From the NCBI GenBank assembly GCA_964503475.1, contig CAZCZU010000024.1:1-42281 (forward strand): DNA of 42,281 bases, written 5' to 3'. Under the pieces are notes generated by a model, which did no database searches, was not told where the DNA came from, and saw only the letters and a program-made list of their open reading frames with translations. This DNA comes from CAZCZU01 sp964503475. GTDB taxonomy: Bacteria > Pseudomonadota > Zetaproteobacteria > Mariprofundales > Mariprofundaceae. This document shows, piece after piece, positions 16,441-24,795 of the stretch; within the stretch, counting starts at the first letter, position 1; each line of letters opens with the position of its first letter. A program made the translations under genes and the position numbers.

Positions 16441-17603
16441 GCACAAGCCTCCAGCGCCGTCGCCAGTATGGCCAGCGCTTCATCCACTTCGGCTGCCGTC
16501 ACGTTCAGCGGCGGCAGGAAACGGAGCACTTTGGGCCCTGCCGAGAGAATGAGCAAGCCCTTCGCACGTGCCTCGCTGATCACCGGAGCCGCCTCGCCCG
16601 CCAGTTCGGCACCAATCAGCAGCCCCTGACCACGCACCTCGACGATCGCAGGGAAACGCTGCTGCAGATCGATGAGTCCCTGGCGCAGACGCGCGCCCTG
16701 CGCCTCGACATTGGCCAGCAGCGCCTCGTCAGCCATCACATCCAGCACGGTCAGTGCGGCCGTGCAGGAGAGCGGATTGCCGCCGAAGGTGGAGCCGTGC
16801 GAGCCGGGGCCGAATGCTTCGGCCACCTTCTCCGTCGCCAGCATGGCGCCGATCGGCACGCCGCCGCCCAGCCCCTTGGCCAGCGTCAACACATCGGGAT
16901 GAATACCCGATTGCTGATAGGCGAACATGGTGCCGGTACGCCCGACACCGGTCTGGATTTCGTCGAGCATCATCAAAATGCCGTGCCGGTCGCACAGCTC
17001 GCGCACCGCACGCAGGTAATCGGCATCGGCAATATTCACGCCGCCCTCGCCCTGCAGCGGCTCCAGCAGAATGGCCGCCGTTGTCTCATCCACGGCCGCC
17101 TCAAGGGCTGCCATATCGTTCAACGGCACATGCCGGAATCCCAGCGGCAGCGGATCGAAGCCGATCTTCACCTTATCCTGACCGGTGGCGGTCAGCGTGG
17201 AGAGCAGGCGTCCGTGAAACGACTGCGTCGCCGTGATGATGGTCCGCCGGGATGAACCCTGATCGTGGAAATGCTTGCGGGCGATCTTGATCGCCGCCTC
17301 GTTGGCTTCCGCGCCCGAATTGCAGAAAAAGGTGCGTGCAAGCCCCGACAGCCCGCTCAAACGTTCCGCCAGCTGCTCCTGCTGCGGAATATGGAAAAGG
17401 TTCGAGCAGTGCAGCATCTCTTTCGCCTGCGCGGCAATGGCCTCAGCCAGGCGCGGATGGGCGTGGCCGAGGGTGTTCACAGCGATACCGGAGATAAAAT
17501 CCAGGTAGGCATTGCCCTCATCATCCCACGCCCGGCAGCCCTGGCCTCTGGCCAGCCGCAGCGGAAAGCGGGCATAGGTATTCATCACATGCGGGTTATT
17601 CAT
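16437..17603 (-). CDS. argD: Acetylornithine aminotransferase
   Basis: ArgD is a PLP-dependent class III aminotransferase that converts N-acetylglutamate semialdehyde to N-acetylornithine. The 388-residue product has the NSGAEANE cofactor loop near 95-102, the DEIQTG acid at about 214-219 and the PLP lysine K243 in LAKGLGGG. It leads the arg cluster and overlaps argF by 4 bases. No convincing ribosome site is seen before the ATG at 17603; an ATG six codons later is an alternative. It could also act as succinyldiaminopimelate aminotransferase, as many ArgD enzymes do. Confidence 0.95.
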   Translation of the reverse strand: MNNPHVMNTYARFPLRLARGQGCRAWDDEGNAYLDFISGIAVNTLGHAHPRLAEAIAAQAKEMLHCSNLFHIPQQEQLAERLSGLSGLARTFFCNSGAEANEAAIKIARKHFHDQGSSRRTIITATQSFHGRLLSTLTATGQDKVKIGFDPLPLGFRHVPLNDMAALEAAVDETTAAILLEPLQGEGGVNIADADYLRAVRELCDRHGILMMLDEIQTGVGRTGTMFAYQQSGIHPDVLTLAKGLGGGVPIGAMLATEKVAEAFGPGSHGSTFGGNPLSCTAALTVLDVMADEALLANVEAQGARLRQGLIDLQQRFPAIVEVRGQGLLIGAELAGEAAPVISEARAKGLLILSAGPKVLRFLPPLNVTAAEVDEALAILATALEACA

Positions 17604-17656
17604 CTGGCGCAGTTTATGGTGACGCCAAAAAAATGCATCTTTTCCGGCTGTTCCGC

Positions 17657-18448
17657 TCAGGCAGGCAGGGCATGATACCAGCCCCGGGTCTCGACCAGAT
17701 GCACCGGAGTAGCGTACAACTCGCTCACCACCCCGGAGGTAAGCACCTTCCGTTTGGGGCCATCCGCCACCACGCGGCCTGCCTTGAGCAACACGACCCG
17801 CTCGATCTCGGGCATGATCTCCTGCAGATGGTGCGTCACCAGCAGCAGTGTCCGCCCCTGCTGCATCAGGGAACGCATGCGTTGCAGGTAGTCGAAGGTG
17901 GCGGCCAGGTCGAGTCCTGCGGTCGGCTCATCCAGAATCAGCAGCTCCGGATCATGGATCAGGGCGCGGGCCAGCAGGCAACGGCGTCGCTGGCCGGTGG
18001 ACATGGTCATGTAGGACAAGCCTTCCAGCTCACCGATCTCCAGCGCCTGCAGCAAGGCCGTCGCCCGCTGCCGCGCCGCGGCATCGAAGTGCTGATGCGC
18101 AAAGGTGCCGATACTGCCGTAAAGGCCGGATAGCACGACCTCAAGGCCGGTGGCACCGGCCGCGTAATGCTCCTGCAGATCCTGGGAAACGAGGCCGAAA
18201 TGCTGGCGCAGCTCGCTGACGACCCAGCGTTCGCTGCCCAGCAGGCGCATGCGGCTCGCCCCTCCCGGCAACGGACGCAGCTCGCTGGTCAACAGCTTGA
18301 GCAGGCTGCTTTTGCCGGCCCCGTTCGGCCCGAGGATGGCCGTATTCTGACCTCGGTAAAAGTGCAGGGTCAGGTCATCGAAAACGCGCCTGTTGCCGCG
18401 TTGAAGCGCAATATGCTCGAGTTCGGCCAGTGGTTGCATCCCGTTCAT
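17657..18448 (-). CDS. Stand-alone ABC transporter ATP-binding protein
   Basis: This 263-residue ATPase has Walker A GPNGAGKSS at 40-48, the signature MSTGQ at 149-153 in place of LSGGQ, Walker B LLILDEP at about 169-175 and the switch His in VTHH. No permease or binding protein is nearby. The YlmA/ModF-like group has this single-domain form and variant signature, and its role is not well defined. It lies 53 bp upstream of argD on the same strand, so it could be co-transcribed with the arginine genes. The ATG at 18448 has a distant ribosome site; M4 is an alternative start. Confidence 0.8.
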   Translation of the reverse strand: MNGMQPLAELEHIALQRGNRRVFDDLTLHFYRGQNTAILGPNGAGKSSLLKLLTSELRPLPGGASRMRLLGSERWVVSELRQHFGLVSQDLQEHYAAGATGLEVVLSGLYGSIGTFAHQHFDAAARQRATALLQALEIGELEGLSYMTMSTGQRRRCLLARALIHDPELLILDEPTAGLDLAATFDYLQRMRSLMQQGRTLLLVTHHLQEIMPEIERVVLLKAGRVVADGPKRKVLTSGVVSELYATPVHLVETRGWYHALPA

Positions 18449-18575
18449 GGCCCGATGCTAATCCTCACGCCATGCGAATGCGAAGCAGGAACCAACCGCC
18501 CCGCATAACATGGCACACAAATCCGTGAGCCGCCGCACTGGCGCACAAGCCTCTGGATTTGTTAGCATTCTGACA

Positions 18576-19208
18576 ATGAGCGAAATATTTACCCCGCGCG
18601 TCCGGGTCAAGGTGTGCGGCATCACCCGCCTGGAGGATGCGCTCGCCGCCTCCCGCTTCGGTGCCGATGCCGTCGGTTTTGTCTTTTACGACAAGTCCCC
18701 GCGCTACATCGAACCGGCGAAGGCGGCGGCCATCATCCGCCAGTTGCCCCCCTTCGTCTCCGCCGTGGGGCTGTTCGTCAATCCCGACCAGTCCGACATC
18801 GACGCGGTACTGCGCGATTGCCCGCTGGGCGTGGTGCAGCTGCATGGCGACGAATCGCCCGAATTCTGCGAGGCGCAGAACCGCCGCGTCATCAAGGCGA
18901 TCCCGGTCAGTTCGGCGCGCGACCTGCAGCGGGCCGGAAAATACAACTGCAGCGTACTGCTCGATGCCAAGGCCCCCAAAGGCGTTTATGGCGGCACCGG
19001 CACCTCCTTCGACTGGAGCCTGCTCGACGGCTTTGAGCATCCGCATCTGCTGATTCTGGCCGGAGGGCTGGATACCACCAATGCCGCTCAGGCACTTTCC
19101 GTTCGCCAATGGTTTGCCCTGGATGTATCCTCGGGCGTTGAAACTGCGCCGGGCATCAAGGATGACGCGAAGATGCGCGACTTCATCGCGCGCGTGAACG
19201 CAGCCTGA
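18576..19208 (+). CDS. trpF: Phosphoribosylanthranilate isomerase
   Basis: TrpF catalyses the Amadori rearrangement of phosphoribosylanthranilate in tryptophan synthesis. The 210-residue product is normal for the family. It has the VKVCGITR start motif with the catalytic Cys near residue 14, GFVFYDKSPRYI, LHGDE, and LILAGGL followed by ALDVSSGVE with the catalytic Asp and the phosphate site. I chose the ATG at 18576 because homology begins a few residues later. The frame opens earlier (18510) without a better ribosome site. It heads trpF-trpB-trpA, with trpB 29 bp downstream. Confidence 0.95.
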   Translation: MSEIFTPRVRVKVCGITRLEDALAASRFGADAVGFVFYDKSPRYIEPAKAAAIIRQLPPFVSAVGLFVNPDQSDIDAVLRDCPLGVVQLHGDESPEFCEAQNRRVIKAIPVSSARDLQRAGKYNCSVLLDAKAPKGVYGGTGTSFDWSLLDGFEHPHLLILAGGLDTTNAAQALSVRQWFALDVSSGVETAPGIKDDAKMRDFIARVNAA

Positions 19209-19237
19209 CAAGTCCCGGTATCCTGCAGGAGCTACTG

Positions 19238-20467
19238 TTGACCAGCGATTCCATGTACCACTTCGATATCACCCATGCACCGGATGCGCGCGGCCACTTC
19301 GGCCGTTTCGGCGGCCGTTTCGCGGCCGAAACCCTGATGGGCCCGCTAAAGGAGATCGAGGAGGCCTTTTTCGATGCCTGGGCCGATCCGGCCTTTCATG
19401 AAGAGCGCCTGCACCTGCTGCACAACTATGTCGGCCGGGCCACCCCGCTCTACCACGCCAAACACCTCTCGGCCGAGGTGGGCGGTGCCCAGATCTACCT
19501 GAAGCGGGAAGATCTGAACCACACCGGCGCCCACAAGATCAACAACACCATCGGCCAGGGCCTGCTGGCCCGGCGGATGGGCAAAAAGAAGGTGATCGCC
19601 GAGACGGGTGCCGGTCAGCACGGCGTGGCCACGGCCACGGTCGCCGCCATGTTCAAGATGCAGTGCGACATCTACATGGGCCGCGAGGATATCGCGCGCC
19701 AGGCCCCCAATGTCTTCCGCATGAAGCTGCTCGGTGCCAACGTGGTACCGGTCGATTCCGGTACCTCCACGCTGAAAGATGCCGTCAACGAGGCGCTGCG
19801 CGTCTGGGTCGCCACCTGCCAGGACACCTACTACATCTTCGGCACCGCAGCCGGCCCCCACCCCTTCCCGCTGATGGTGCGCCAGTTCCATACCGTCATC
19901 GGCCAGGAGGCACGTGCCCAGAGCCTGGAACAGATCGGGCGCCTGCCCGACGTGGCCGTGGCCTGTGTCGGCGGCGGCTCCAATGCCATAGGGCTGCTGC
20001 ACCCTTTACGCGATGATGCTTCCATCCGCCTGGTCGCGGTCGAGGCCGGTGGCCACGGCCTGGCAAGCGGCGAACATGCCGCAGCCCTTGCAGCCGGCAG
20101 GCCGGGCATCCTGCACGGTGCCCTCAGCTATCTGATGGAAGATGACGAAGGGCAGGTGCTCGGTACCCACAGCATCTCGGCCGGGCTCGACTACCCCGGC
20201 GTCGGCCCGGAGCTGGCCGCCATGCACGAGGAGGGGCGCCTCGAACTCGACAGTGCCACCGACGAAGAGGCGCTGGCCGCCTTCCAGACCCTGACCCGCA
20301 ACGAAGGCATTATCCCGGCACTCGAATCGAGCCATGCCATTGCCGCCGGCATGCGCATTGCTGCCGGGATGAACCCGGATCAGGTCGTGCTGATCAACCT
20401 CTCCGGCCGTGGCGACAAGGATATGGGTACCGTCATGCGCCTGCTGGGCGAAGGAGACGACGCATGA
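19238..20467 (+). CDS. trpB: Tryptophan synthase beta subunit
   Basis: TrpB condenses indole with serine using PLP. The 409-residue protein has the PLP lysine K100 in HTGAHKINN, the catalytic Glu in AETGAGQHG, and the phosphate-binding GGGSNAIG. I chose TTG at 19238 because AGGAG lies 6 bases before it; the ATG five codons later (19253) has no ribosome site. The product works in an alpha2beta2 complex with TrpA, whose start overlaps the trpB stop (ATGA). Confidence 0.97.
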   Translation: MTSDSMYHFDITHAPDARGHFGRFGGRFAAETLMGPLKEIEEAFFDAWADPAFHEERLHLLHNYVGRATPLYHAKHLSAEVGGAQIYLKREDLNHTGAHKINNTIGQGLLARRMGKKKVIAETGAGQHGVATATVAAMFKMQCDIYMGREDIARQAPNVFRMKLLGANVVPVDSGTSTLKDAVNEALRVWVATCQDTYYIFGTAAGPHPFPLMVRQFHTVIGQEARAQSLEQIGRLPDVAVACVGGGSNAIGLLHPLRDDASIRLVAVEAGGHGLASGEHAAALAAGRPGILHGALSYLMEDDEGQVLGTHSISAGLDYPGVGPELAAMHEEGRLELDSATDEEALAAFQTLTRNEGIIPALESSHAIAAGMRIAAGMNPDQVVLINLSGRGDKDMGTVMRLLGEGDDA

Positions 20468-21264
20468 GCCGCCTCGATCAGGTTTTTGGCCGCTGCAAGG
20501 ATGAGAACCGTGCCGCCCTGGTCGGTTATCTGACCGCCGGCGACCCCGACCTTGCCACCTCGGAACAGCTGCTGCTGGATCTTGCCGGCAAGGTCGATGT
20601 GCTGGAACTGGGCATGCCCTTCTCCGACCCGATGGCCGATGGCCCGGTGATCCAGGCCGCCAGCGAACGGGCCCTGAAGGCGGGCTGCCACATTACCGAC
20701 GTGTTCGCCCTCTGCCGCAAGGTGCGTGATGCCCATCCGGAGATCGGCATCGTGCTGATGGGCTATGCCAATGTCCCCTATGCGATGGGCTTCGACACCT
20801 TTGCCGAGCGCGCCGCCACTGCCGGTGCCGATGGTGTTCTGATTGTCGACATCCCGCCGGAAGAGGACGATATCTGTGCCGAAGCACTGAAAAAGCACGC
20901 GCTGCACCGCATTGTCCTGCTCTCGCCCACCTCGTCGGAAGAGCGTATTTCGCTTGCATCCGCATGTGCCAGCGGCTTTATTTACTATGTGTCACTAACC
21001 GGAATCACAGGTGCAGAGATGGGCGCCGTCAACGATGTAAAGGCGCAGGTGGAAACGATTCGTCGTCACTCCGATCTGCCCGTCTGTGTCGGTTTTGGCG
21101 TCAAGACCCCGGCCCAGGCCGAACAGATTGCCGCCTTTGCCGAAGGAGTCGTTGTCGGCAGCCACTTTGTCGACCAGATCGCATCCCATCTCGATGATCC
21201 CCAGGCCATCGCCCGATCACTCGATGGCGCCGCCACCGCCATGCGCCAGGCGACCGAGAGGTAA
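20464..21264 (+). CDS. trpA: Tryptophan synthase alpha subunit
   Basis: TrpA cleaves indole-3-glycerol phosphate to release indole, which passes to TrpB. The 266-residue TIM barrel carries the catalytic Glu48 in VLELGMPFSDP and Asp59 in MADGP, and the conserved Tyr-Val-Ser-Leu-Thr-Gly loop near residue 175. The start shares four bases with the trpB stop, so expression is coupled. Five bases after its stop a phosphodiesterase-like gene starts with GTG, so the trp transcript probably continues into lipid and folate genes. Confidence 0.97.
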   Translation: MSRLDQVFGRCKDENRAALVGYLTAGDPDLATSEQLLLDLAGKVDVLELGMPFSDPMADGPVIQAASERALKAGCHITDVFALCRKVRDAHPEIGIVLMGYANVPYAMGFDTFAERAATAGADGVLIVDIPPEEDDICAEALKKHALHRIVLLSPTSSEERISLASACASGFIYYVSLTGITGAEMGAVNDVKAQVETIRRHSDLPVCVGFGVKTPAQAEQIAAFAEGVVVGSHFVDQIASHLDDPQAIARSLDGAATAMRQATER

Positions 21265-21269
21265 CGGGC

Positions 21270-22055
21270 GTGAAAATCAAGGTCCTCGGATGCTATGGCG
21301 GCCAGCTGCTCGGCTTTCATCTGACCTCGTTTCTGGTCAATGATTCGATCCTGCTCGATGCCGGCGCCCCGACCGAGGCCCTGACGCTGGAGGAGCAGCA
21401 TCGCATCCGCCACATCCTGATCTCGCATACGCATCTGGATCACATCAAGGACATCGCGTTCATGGCCGACAACCGTTCACTGAAACGGCTGAGCGGCACC
21501 AATGAAAACCGCTCCATCGTGATTCACAGCCTGCCGGAAAACCTGACAACCCTGAAAGAGCACTTCCTCAACAACAAGATCTGGCCCGATTTCACCCGAA
21601 TCCCGACGGCCGAGGATCCGATCCTGACCATGTCCGAATTGCAGCCGGAAGTGCCTGTCGAGTTTGAGAGCGTGCGCATTACGCCGATTCCGGTCAACCA
21701 TCCGGTTCCCTGTACCGGTTTCCTGCTCGATGACGGCGAGAACCAGTTTATCTACTCGGCCGATACCGGCCGCACCGATCGTCTCTGGCAGATCGCCAAT
21801 GCCCAGCCCAACCTGCGCGGTATCATCATCGACTGCTCGTTTCCCAACTCCTACCATAAGCTGGCCGATATCAGTGGTCACATGACCCCGAAGATTCTCG
21901 GCGAAGAGCTGCAGAAGCTCGACGGGCTCGGCACAATTCCCGTTTACCTCTACCACATGAAGCCGGAAATGCTTAACGTGCTGGCCGCGCAAATCGAAAC
22001 CGAGAACATTCCGCACCTGCGTATGCTGACGCAGGTCGACGAACTGTTGCTGTAA
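21270..22055 (+). CDS. Metallo-beta-lactamase-fold protein, class II cyclic-nucleotide phosphodiesterase-like
   Basis: This 261-residue protein has the metal site HTHLDH at 53-58, further histidines in the NHPVPCTG stretch, and YSADTGRT with the bridging Asp. This form with HxHLDH and an SADTG strand is typical of the group related to low-affinity cAMP phosphodiesterase (PDE1/CpdP). The GTG start has a GAGAGG within 9 bases and lies 5 bases after trpA. The gene sits between trpA and accD, where many proteobacteria have accD directly. A role in degrading a cyclic nucleotide is inference; another phosphoester is possible. Confidence 0.75.
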   Translation: MKIKVLGCYGGQLLGFHLTSFLVNDSILLDAGAPTEALTLEEQHRIRHILISHTHLDHIKDIAFMADNRSLKRLSGTNENRSIVIHSLPENLTTLKEHFLNNKIWPDFTRIPTAEDPILTMSELQPEVPVEFESVRITPIPVNHPVPCTGFLLDDGENQFIYSADTGRTDRLWQIANAQPNLRGIIIDCSFPNSYHKLADISGHMTPKILGEELQKLDGLGTIPVYLYHMKPEMLNVLAAQIETENIPHLRMLTQVDELLL

Positions 22056-22066
22056 GGATTGATTGA

Positions 22067-22939
22067 ATGAACTGGATTACACGCCTGATCGAAAGCCCGA
22101 AGACGATTCTGTCGTCCGATAAGGACAGCGGCACGCCCGAAGGCATGTGGATCAAGTGCCCCGGCTGTGCGGAGACGCTCTACCACAAGGAACTGGATCG
22201 CGAGCAGATGGTCTGCCCGCGCTGCAGCCACCATATGCGTATCAACGCCGAGGATCGTGCCCGCTTCCTGTTTGATGAAGGCAGCTACCAGGAGCTCGAT
22301 CACCAGCTACGCTCACAGGACCCGCTCGGTTTCCGTGACCAGAAACGTTATCGCGACCGGCTGAAAGATGCCGACAAGCGTGCCGGCGAAGGCGATGCCC
22401 TGCGCAACTATCTGGGTCAGGTGCACGGCGTGCAGCTTGCCGCCTCCATTTTCCAGTTCGGTTACATGGGCGGCAGCATGGGCTCGGTCGTCGGCGAAAA
22501 GATCGCCCGTGGCATGGAGTGCGCCCTTGAGCAGCACTGCCCCTACCTGCTGGTCACCGCATCCGGTGGTGCGCGTATGCAGGAGGGTATCCTGTCGCTG
22601 ATGCAAATGGCCAAGACCTCGTCGGTCGCCAACCGCCTCAATGCGGCCAAGCTGCCGTTCATCTGCCTGCTGACCGACCCGACCATGGGCGGCGTCTCCG
22701 CCTCGGTCGCCTGGCTGGGCGATGTCATCATTGCCGAGCCGGGGGCCCTGATCGGCTTTGCCGGTCCGCGCGTCATTCAGGAGACCGTGGGCCAGAAACT
22801 GCCGGAGGGCTTCCAGCGTGCCGAGTTCCTGCTTGAGCATGGCCTGGTCGATGCGGTTGTCGATCGCCGTGAGCAGCGCGACTACTTGAAAACCCTGATC
22901 ACCCACCTGACCCAGCGCCCCTACCGCCAGGGCAGCTAA
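22067..22939 (+). CDS. accD: Acetyl-CoA carboxylase carboxyltransferase beta subunit
   Basis: AccD pairs with AccA to transfer the carboxyl group from carboxybiotin to acetyl-CoA, giving malonyl-CoA. The 290-residue protein has the N-terminal zinc finger (Cys31, Cys34, Cys50, Cys53) and the crotonase-fold core with TASGGARMQEG, the MGGVSAS loop and AGPRVIQET. It lies 11 bp after the phosphodiesterase-like gene and 8 bp before folC, all on the plus strand. Confidence 0.97.
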   Translation: MNWITRLIESPKTILSSDKDSGTPEGMWIKCPGCAETLYHKELDREQMVCPRCSHHMRINAEDRARFLFDEGSYQELDHQLRSQDPLGFRDQKRYRDRLKDADKRAGEGDALRNYLGQVHGVQLAASIFQFGYMGGSMGSVVGEKIARGMECALEQHCPYLLVTASGGARMQEGILSLMQMAKTSSVANRLNAAKLPFICLLTDPTMGGVSASVAWLGDVIIAEPGALIGFAGPRVIQETVGQKLPEGFQRAEFLLEHGLVDAVVDRREQRDYLKTLITHLTQRPYRQGS

Positions 22940-22947
22940 TACTCCCG

Positions 22948-24105
22948 TTGCGGTCCAAACCGCAATCGATCGACGCGTGGCTGGCCGCACTCGATGCGCC
23001 AACCGCCGACCGCGACTACAAACCGGGCCATGAACGGGTCGCGGCCCTATTGTCGCGGCTGCCGCTCAGGCGCCCGGCCCTGCGTATTCGCATCGCCGGC
23101 ACCAACGGCAAGGGTTCGACCGCCCATATGCTGGCTGCCGCCCTCAAGGCCGCCGGCCTGAAAACGGGCCTATTCACCTCCCCGCACATCCACCACTTCA
23201 ACGAACGTATCGCCATTGACGGTATGCCGGTTGACGATGCCACCCTGCTGGCTCTGCTTGAGCGGGTGGTACCGGCCGCACTTGAGATCGGGGCCTCCTA
23301 CTTCGAAACCGCCACCGCACTCGCCCTGCTGCACTTCTCCGAGTCGGGTGTCGACGCCGAAGTGCTGGAGGCCGGTGTCGGCGCCCGGCTCGACGCCACC
23401 ACCGCTATCGAAGCAGATATGGCCCTGATCACTCCTATCGGGCTCGATCACCTGGCATGGCTGGGTGATACGCTTGCATCCGTGACGCGTGAGAAGGCAC
23501 ATGTAGCTGATGGCTGCGCAACCGTCCTTTCAGCCGCGCAGGAAGATGAAGTCGCTGCTTTGCTTGAATGCCATGCTCCCGGCATCCGTTTTATCGCTCC
23601 CGATCGCTCTCTGAAACCGGTGATGGCGGGTGCACATCAGCAACAGAACGGTGCTCTGGCACTGGCTGCTATCGACACCCTCTGTGCGCAGGGGCGGCTT
23701 GCCATCGCAACGGATGCTGCACGTCTGGCAATTGAAAAGGCCGTGGCACCGGGCCGGCTGCAACACGTAAAATGGGGACACTGCGACATCTGGCTCGATG
23801 CGGCCCACAACCGCCATGCCATCGAGGCGCTGCTGCCGAGCCTGCCAGGCCTTGCCGACCCCTTCGATGCAATCTGTGTGTTTACGCGCGAGGATCGCAG
23901 CCTCGACGACTGCGTGGAACTGCTGCGTCCGCATACCCGCGCCATCGTCGGTGCCGCCCACGGTGTCGATCGCAGCTATGCAAACGCTGCCGAGGCTCTG
24001 GCGGCCGAGTCTACGCGCCATCCTCAGGCGAAGCTGCTGCTGCTTGGCTCCTTTACGACCGTCGATGCAGCCCTCTCCTGGCTTAAAGCAAACCCTGCCC
24101 CGTAA
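22948..24105 (+). CDS. folC: Folylpolyglutamate/dihydrofolate synthase
   Basis: FolC adds glutamate to dihydropteroate or folates using ATP. The 385-residue protein has the P-loop GTNGKGS at 51-57, the TSPHI stretch, and a C-terminal Mur-ligase domain with WLDAAHN. It is shorter than the usual 420 or so residues. The start at 22948 is TTG and the ribosome site is poor, so the exact start is uncertain. accD-folC adjacency is common in proteobacteria and supports the call. A hairpin follows the stop. Confidence 0.93.
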   Translation: MRSKPQSIDAWLAALDAPTADRDYKPGHERVAALLSRLPLRRPALRIRIAGTNGKGSTAHMLAAALKAAGLKTGLFTSPHIHHFNERIAIDGMPVDDATLLALLERVVPAALEIGASYFETATALALLHFSESGVDAEVLEAGVGARLDATTAIEADMALITPIGLDHLAWLGDTLASVTREKAHVADGCATVLSAAQEDEVAALLECHAPGIRFIAPDRSLKPVMAGAHQQQNGALALAAIDTLCAQGRLAIATDAARLAIEKAVAPGRLQHVKWGHCDIWLDAAHNRHAIEALLPSLPGLADPFDAICVFTREDRSLDDCVELLRPHTRAIVGAAHGVDRSYANAAEALAAESTRHPQAKLLLLGSFTTVDAALSWLKANPAP

Positions 24106-24111
24106 ACGACA

Positions 24112-24137
24112 ATGCCCGGGCACGAAGGCCCGGGCAT
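24112..24137. terminator. Hairpin between convergent folC and ilvH
   Basis: ATGCCCGGGC (24112-24121) pairs perfectly with GCCCGGGCAT (24128-24137) around a 6-base loop. It starts 7 bases past the folC stop and lies 25 bases past the ilvH stop. No T run follows in either direction. Confidence 0.65.
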
Positions 24138-24161
24138 CTCAGCAGCATTCAAACGAATGAA

Positions 24162-24659
24162 TCAGTCGTCGGCGACGAAACCGCCTGCCCCGCGGCGCAT
24201 GCCGACCGGACCGGTGCGCGTGATCTCGATGATGCCCATCGGCTCCAGCATGCGCACCAGCGCATCGAGTTTGTTCGCCTTACCGGTCATCTCCAGCGTG
24301 TAGCTCGAGTCGGAGACATCGACCACCTTGGCACGGAAGACGTCGGCCATGCGCAGCACCTCGGCACGGGTCGCATCGACAGCCCGCACCTTCACCAGCA
24401 CCATCTCGCGCTCCATGTGGGCGGAGTGCGAAATATCCTCGGTCTTGATCACCGGAATCAGCTTGTTCAGCTGCTTCTTGATCTGCTCGATCACCTGATC
24501 GTCGCCACGGGTCACCAGCGTCATGCGGCTGACCGTATCGTCCAGGGTCGGAGCCACGTTGAGGCTCTCGATGTTGTAGCCTCGCGCCGAGAAGAGGCCG
24601 GCAATGCGGGTCAGCACGCCGAACTCGTTTTCAACCAGTACCGTAATCGTATGCTTCAC
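24162..24659 (-). CDS. ilvH: Acetolactate synthase small (regulatory) subunit
   Basis: IlvH is the regulatory partner of IlvB and confers valine feedback inhibition. The 165-residue product fits the family (about 163). It begins with the ACT domain stretch VLVENEFGVLTRIAGLFSAR, with GYNIESLNV following, and has a second C-terminal domain. I chose GTG at 24659 because GGAGG lies about 7 bases upstream and homology starts there; the longer frame upstream lies in the palindromic element. It is downstream of ilvB on the same strand. The gap between them is filled by an imperfect palindrome that ends beside the ribosome site. Confidence 0.95.
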   Translation of the reverse strand: MKHTITVLVENEFGVLTRIAGLFSARGYNIESLNVAPTLDDTVSRMTLVTRGDDQVIEQIKKQLNKLIPVIKTEDISHSAHMEREMVLVKVRAVDATRAEVLRMADVFRAKVVDVSDSSYTLEMTGKANKLDALVRMLEPMGIIEITRTGPVGMRRGAGGFVADD

Positions 24660-24670
24660 CGGAACCCTCC

Positions 24671-24793
24671 GAAAAGCTGGATTTTTGCGGGAGTGCAAGG
24701 CGCGCCCGATTCGAGAAGCGGAGTGTATGTCGACGATACACGAGCATCGCAGAAGCGGGCGCAACGCCGCAATCGTGCAAAAAGACGATTTTC
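24671..24793. repeat. 123-bp imperfect palindrome filling the ilvB-ilvH gap
   Basis: Two 58-base arms (24671-24728 and 24736-24793) are near inverted copies around GTCGACG. Shared pieces read from both outer ends inward are GAAAA, TTTTTGC, GCGCCCG, TTC and GTGTAT; the rest pairs partially. It starts two bases past the ilvB stop and ends at the ilvH ribosome site. It resembles a dispersed palindromic repeat or MITE-like insertion more than a terminator, since transcription must cross it to reach ilvH. Confidence 0.75.
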
Positions 24794-24795
24794 AC

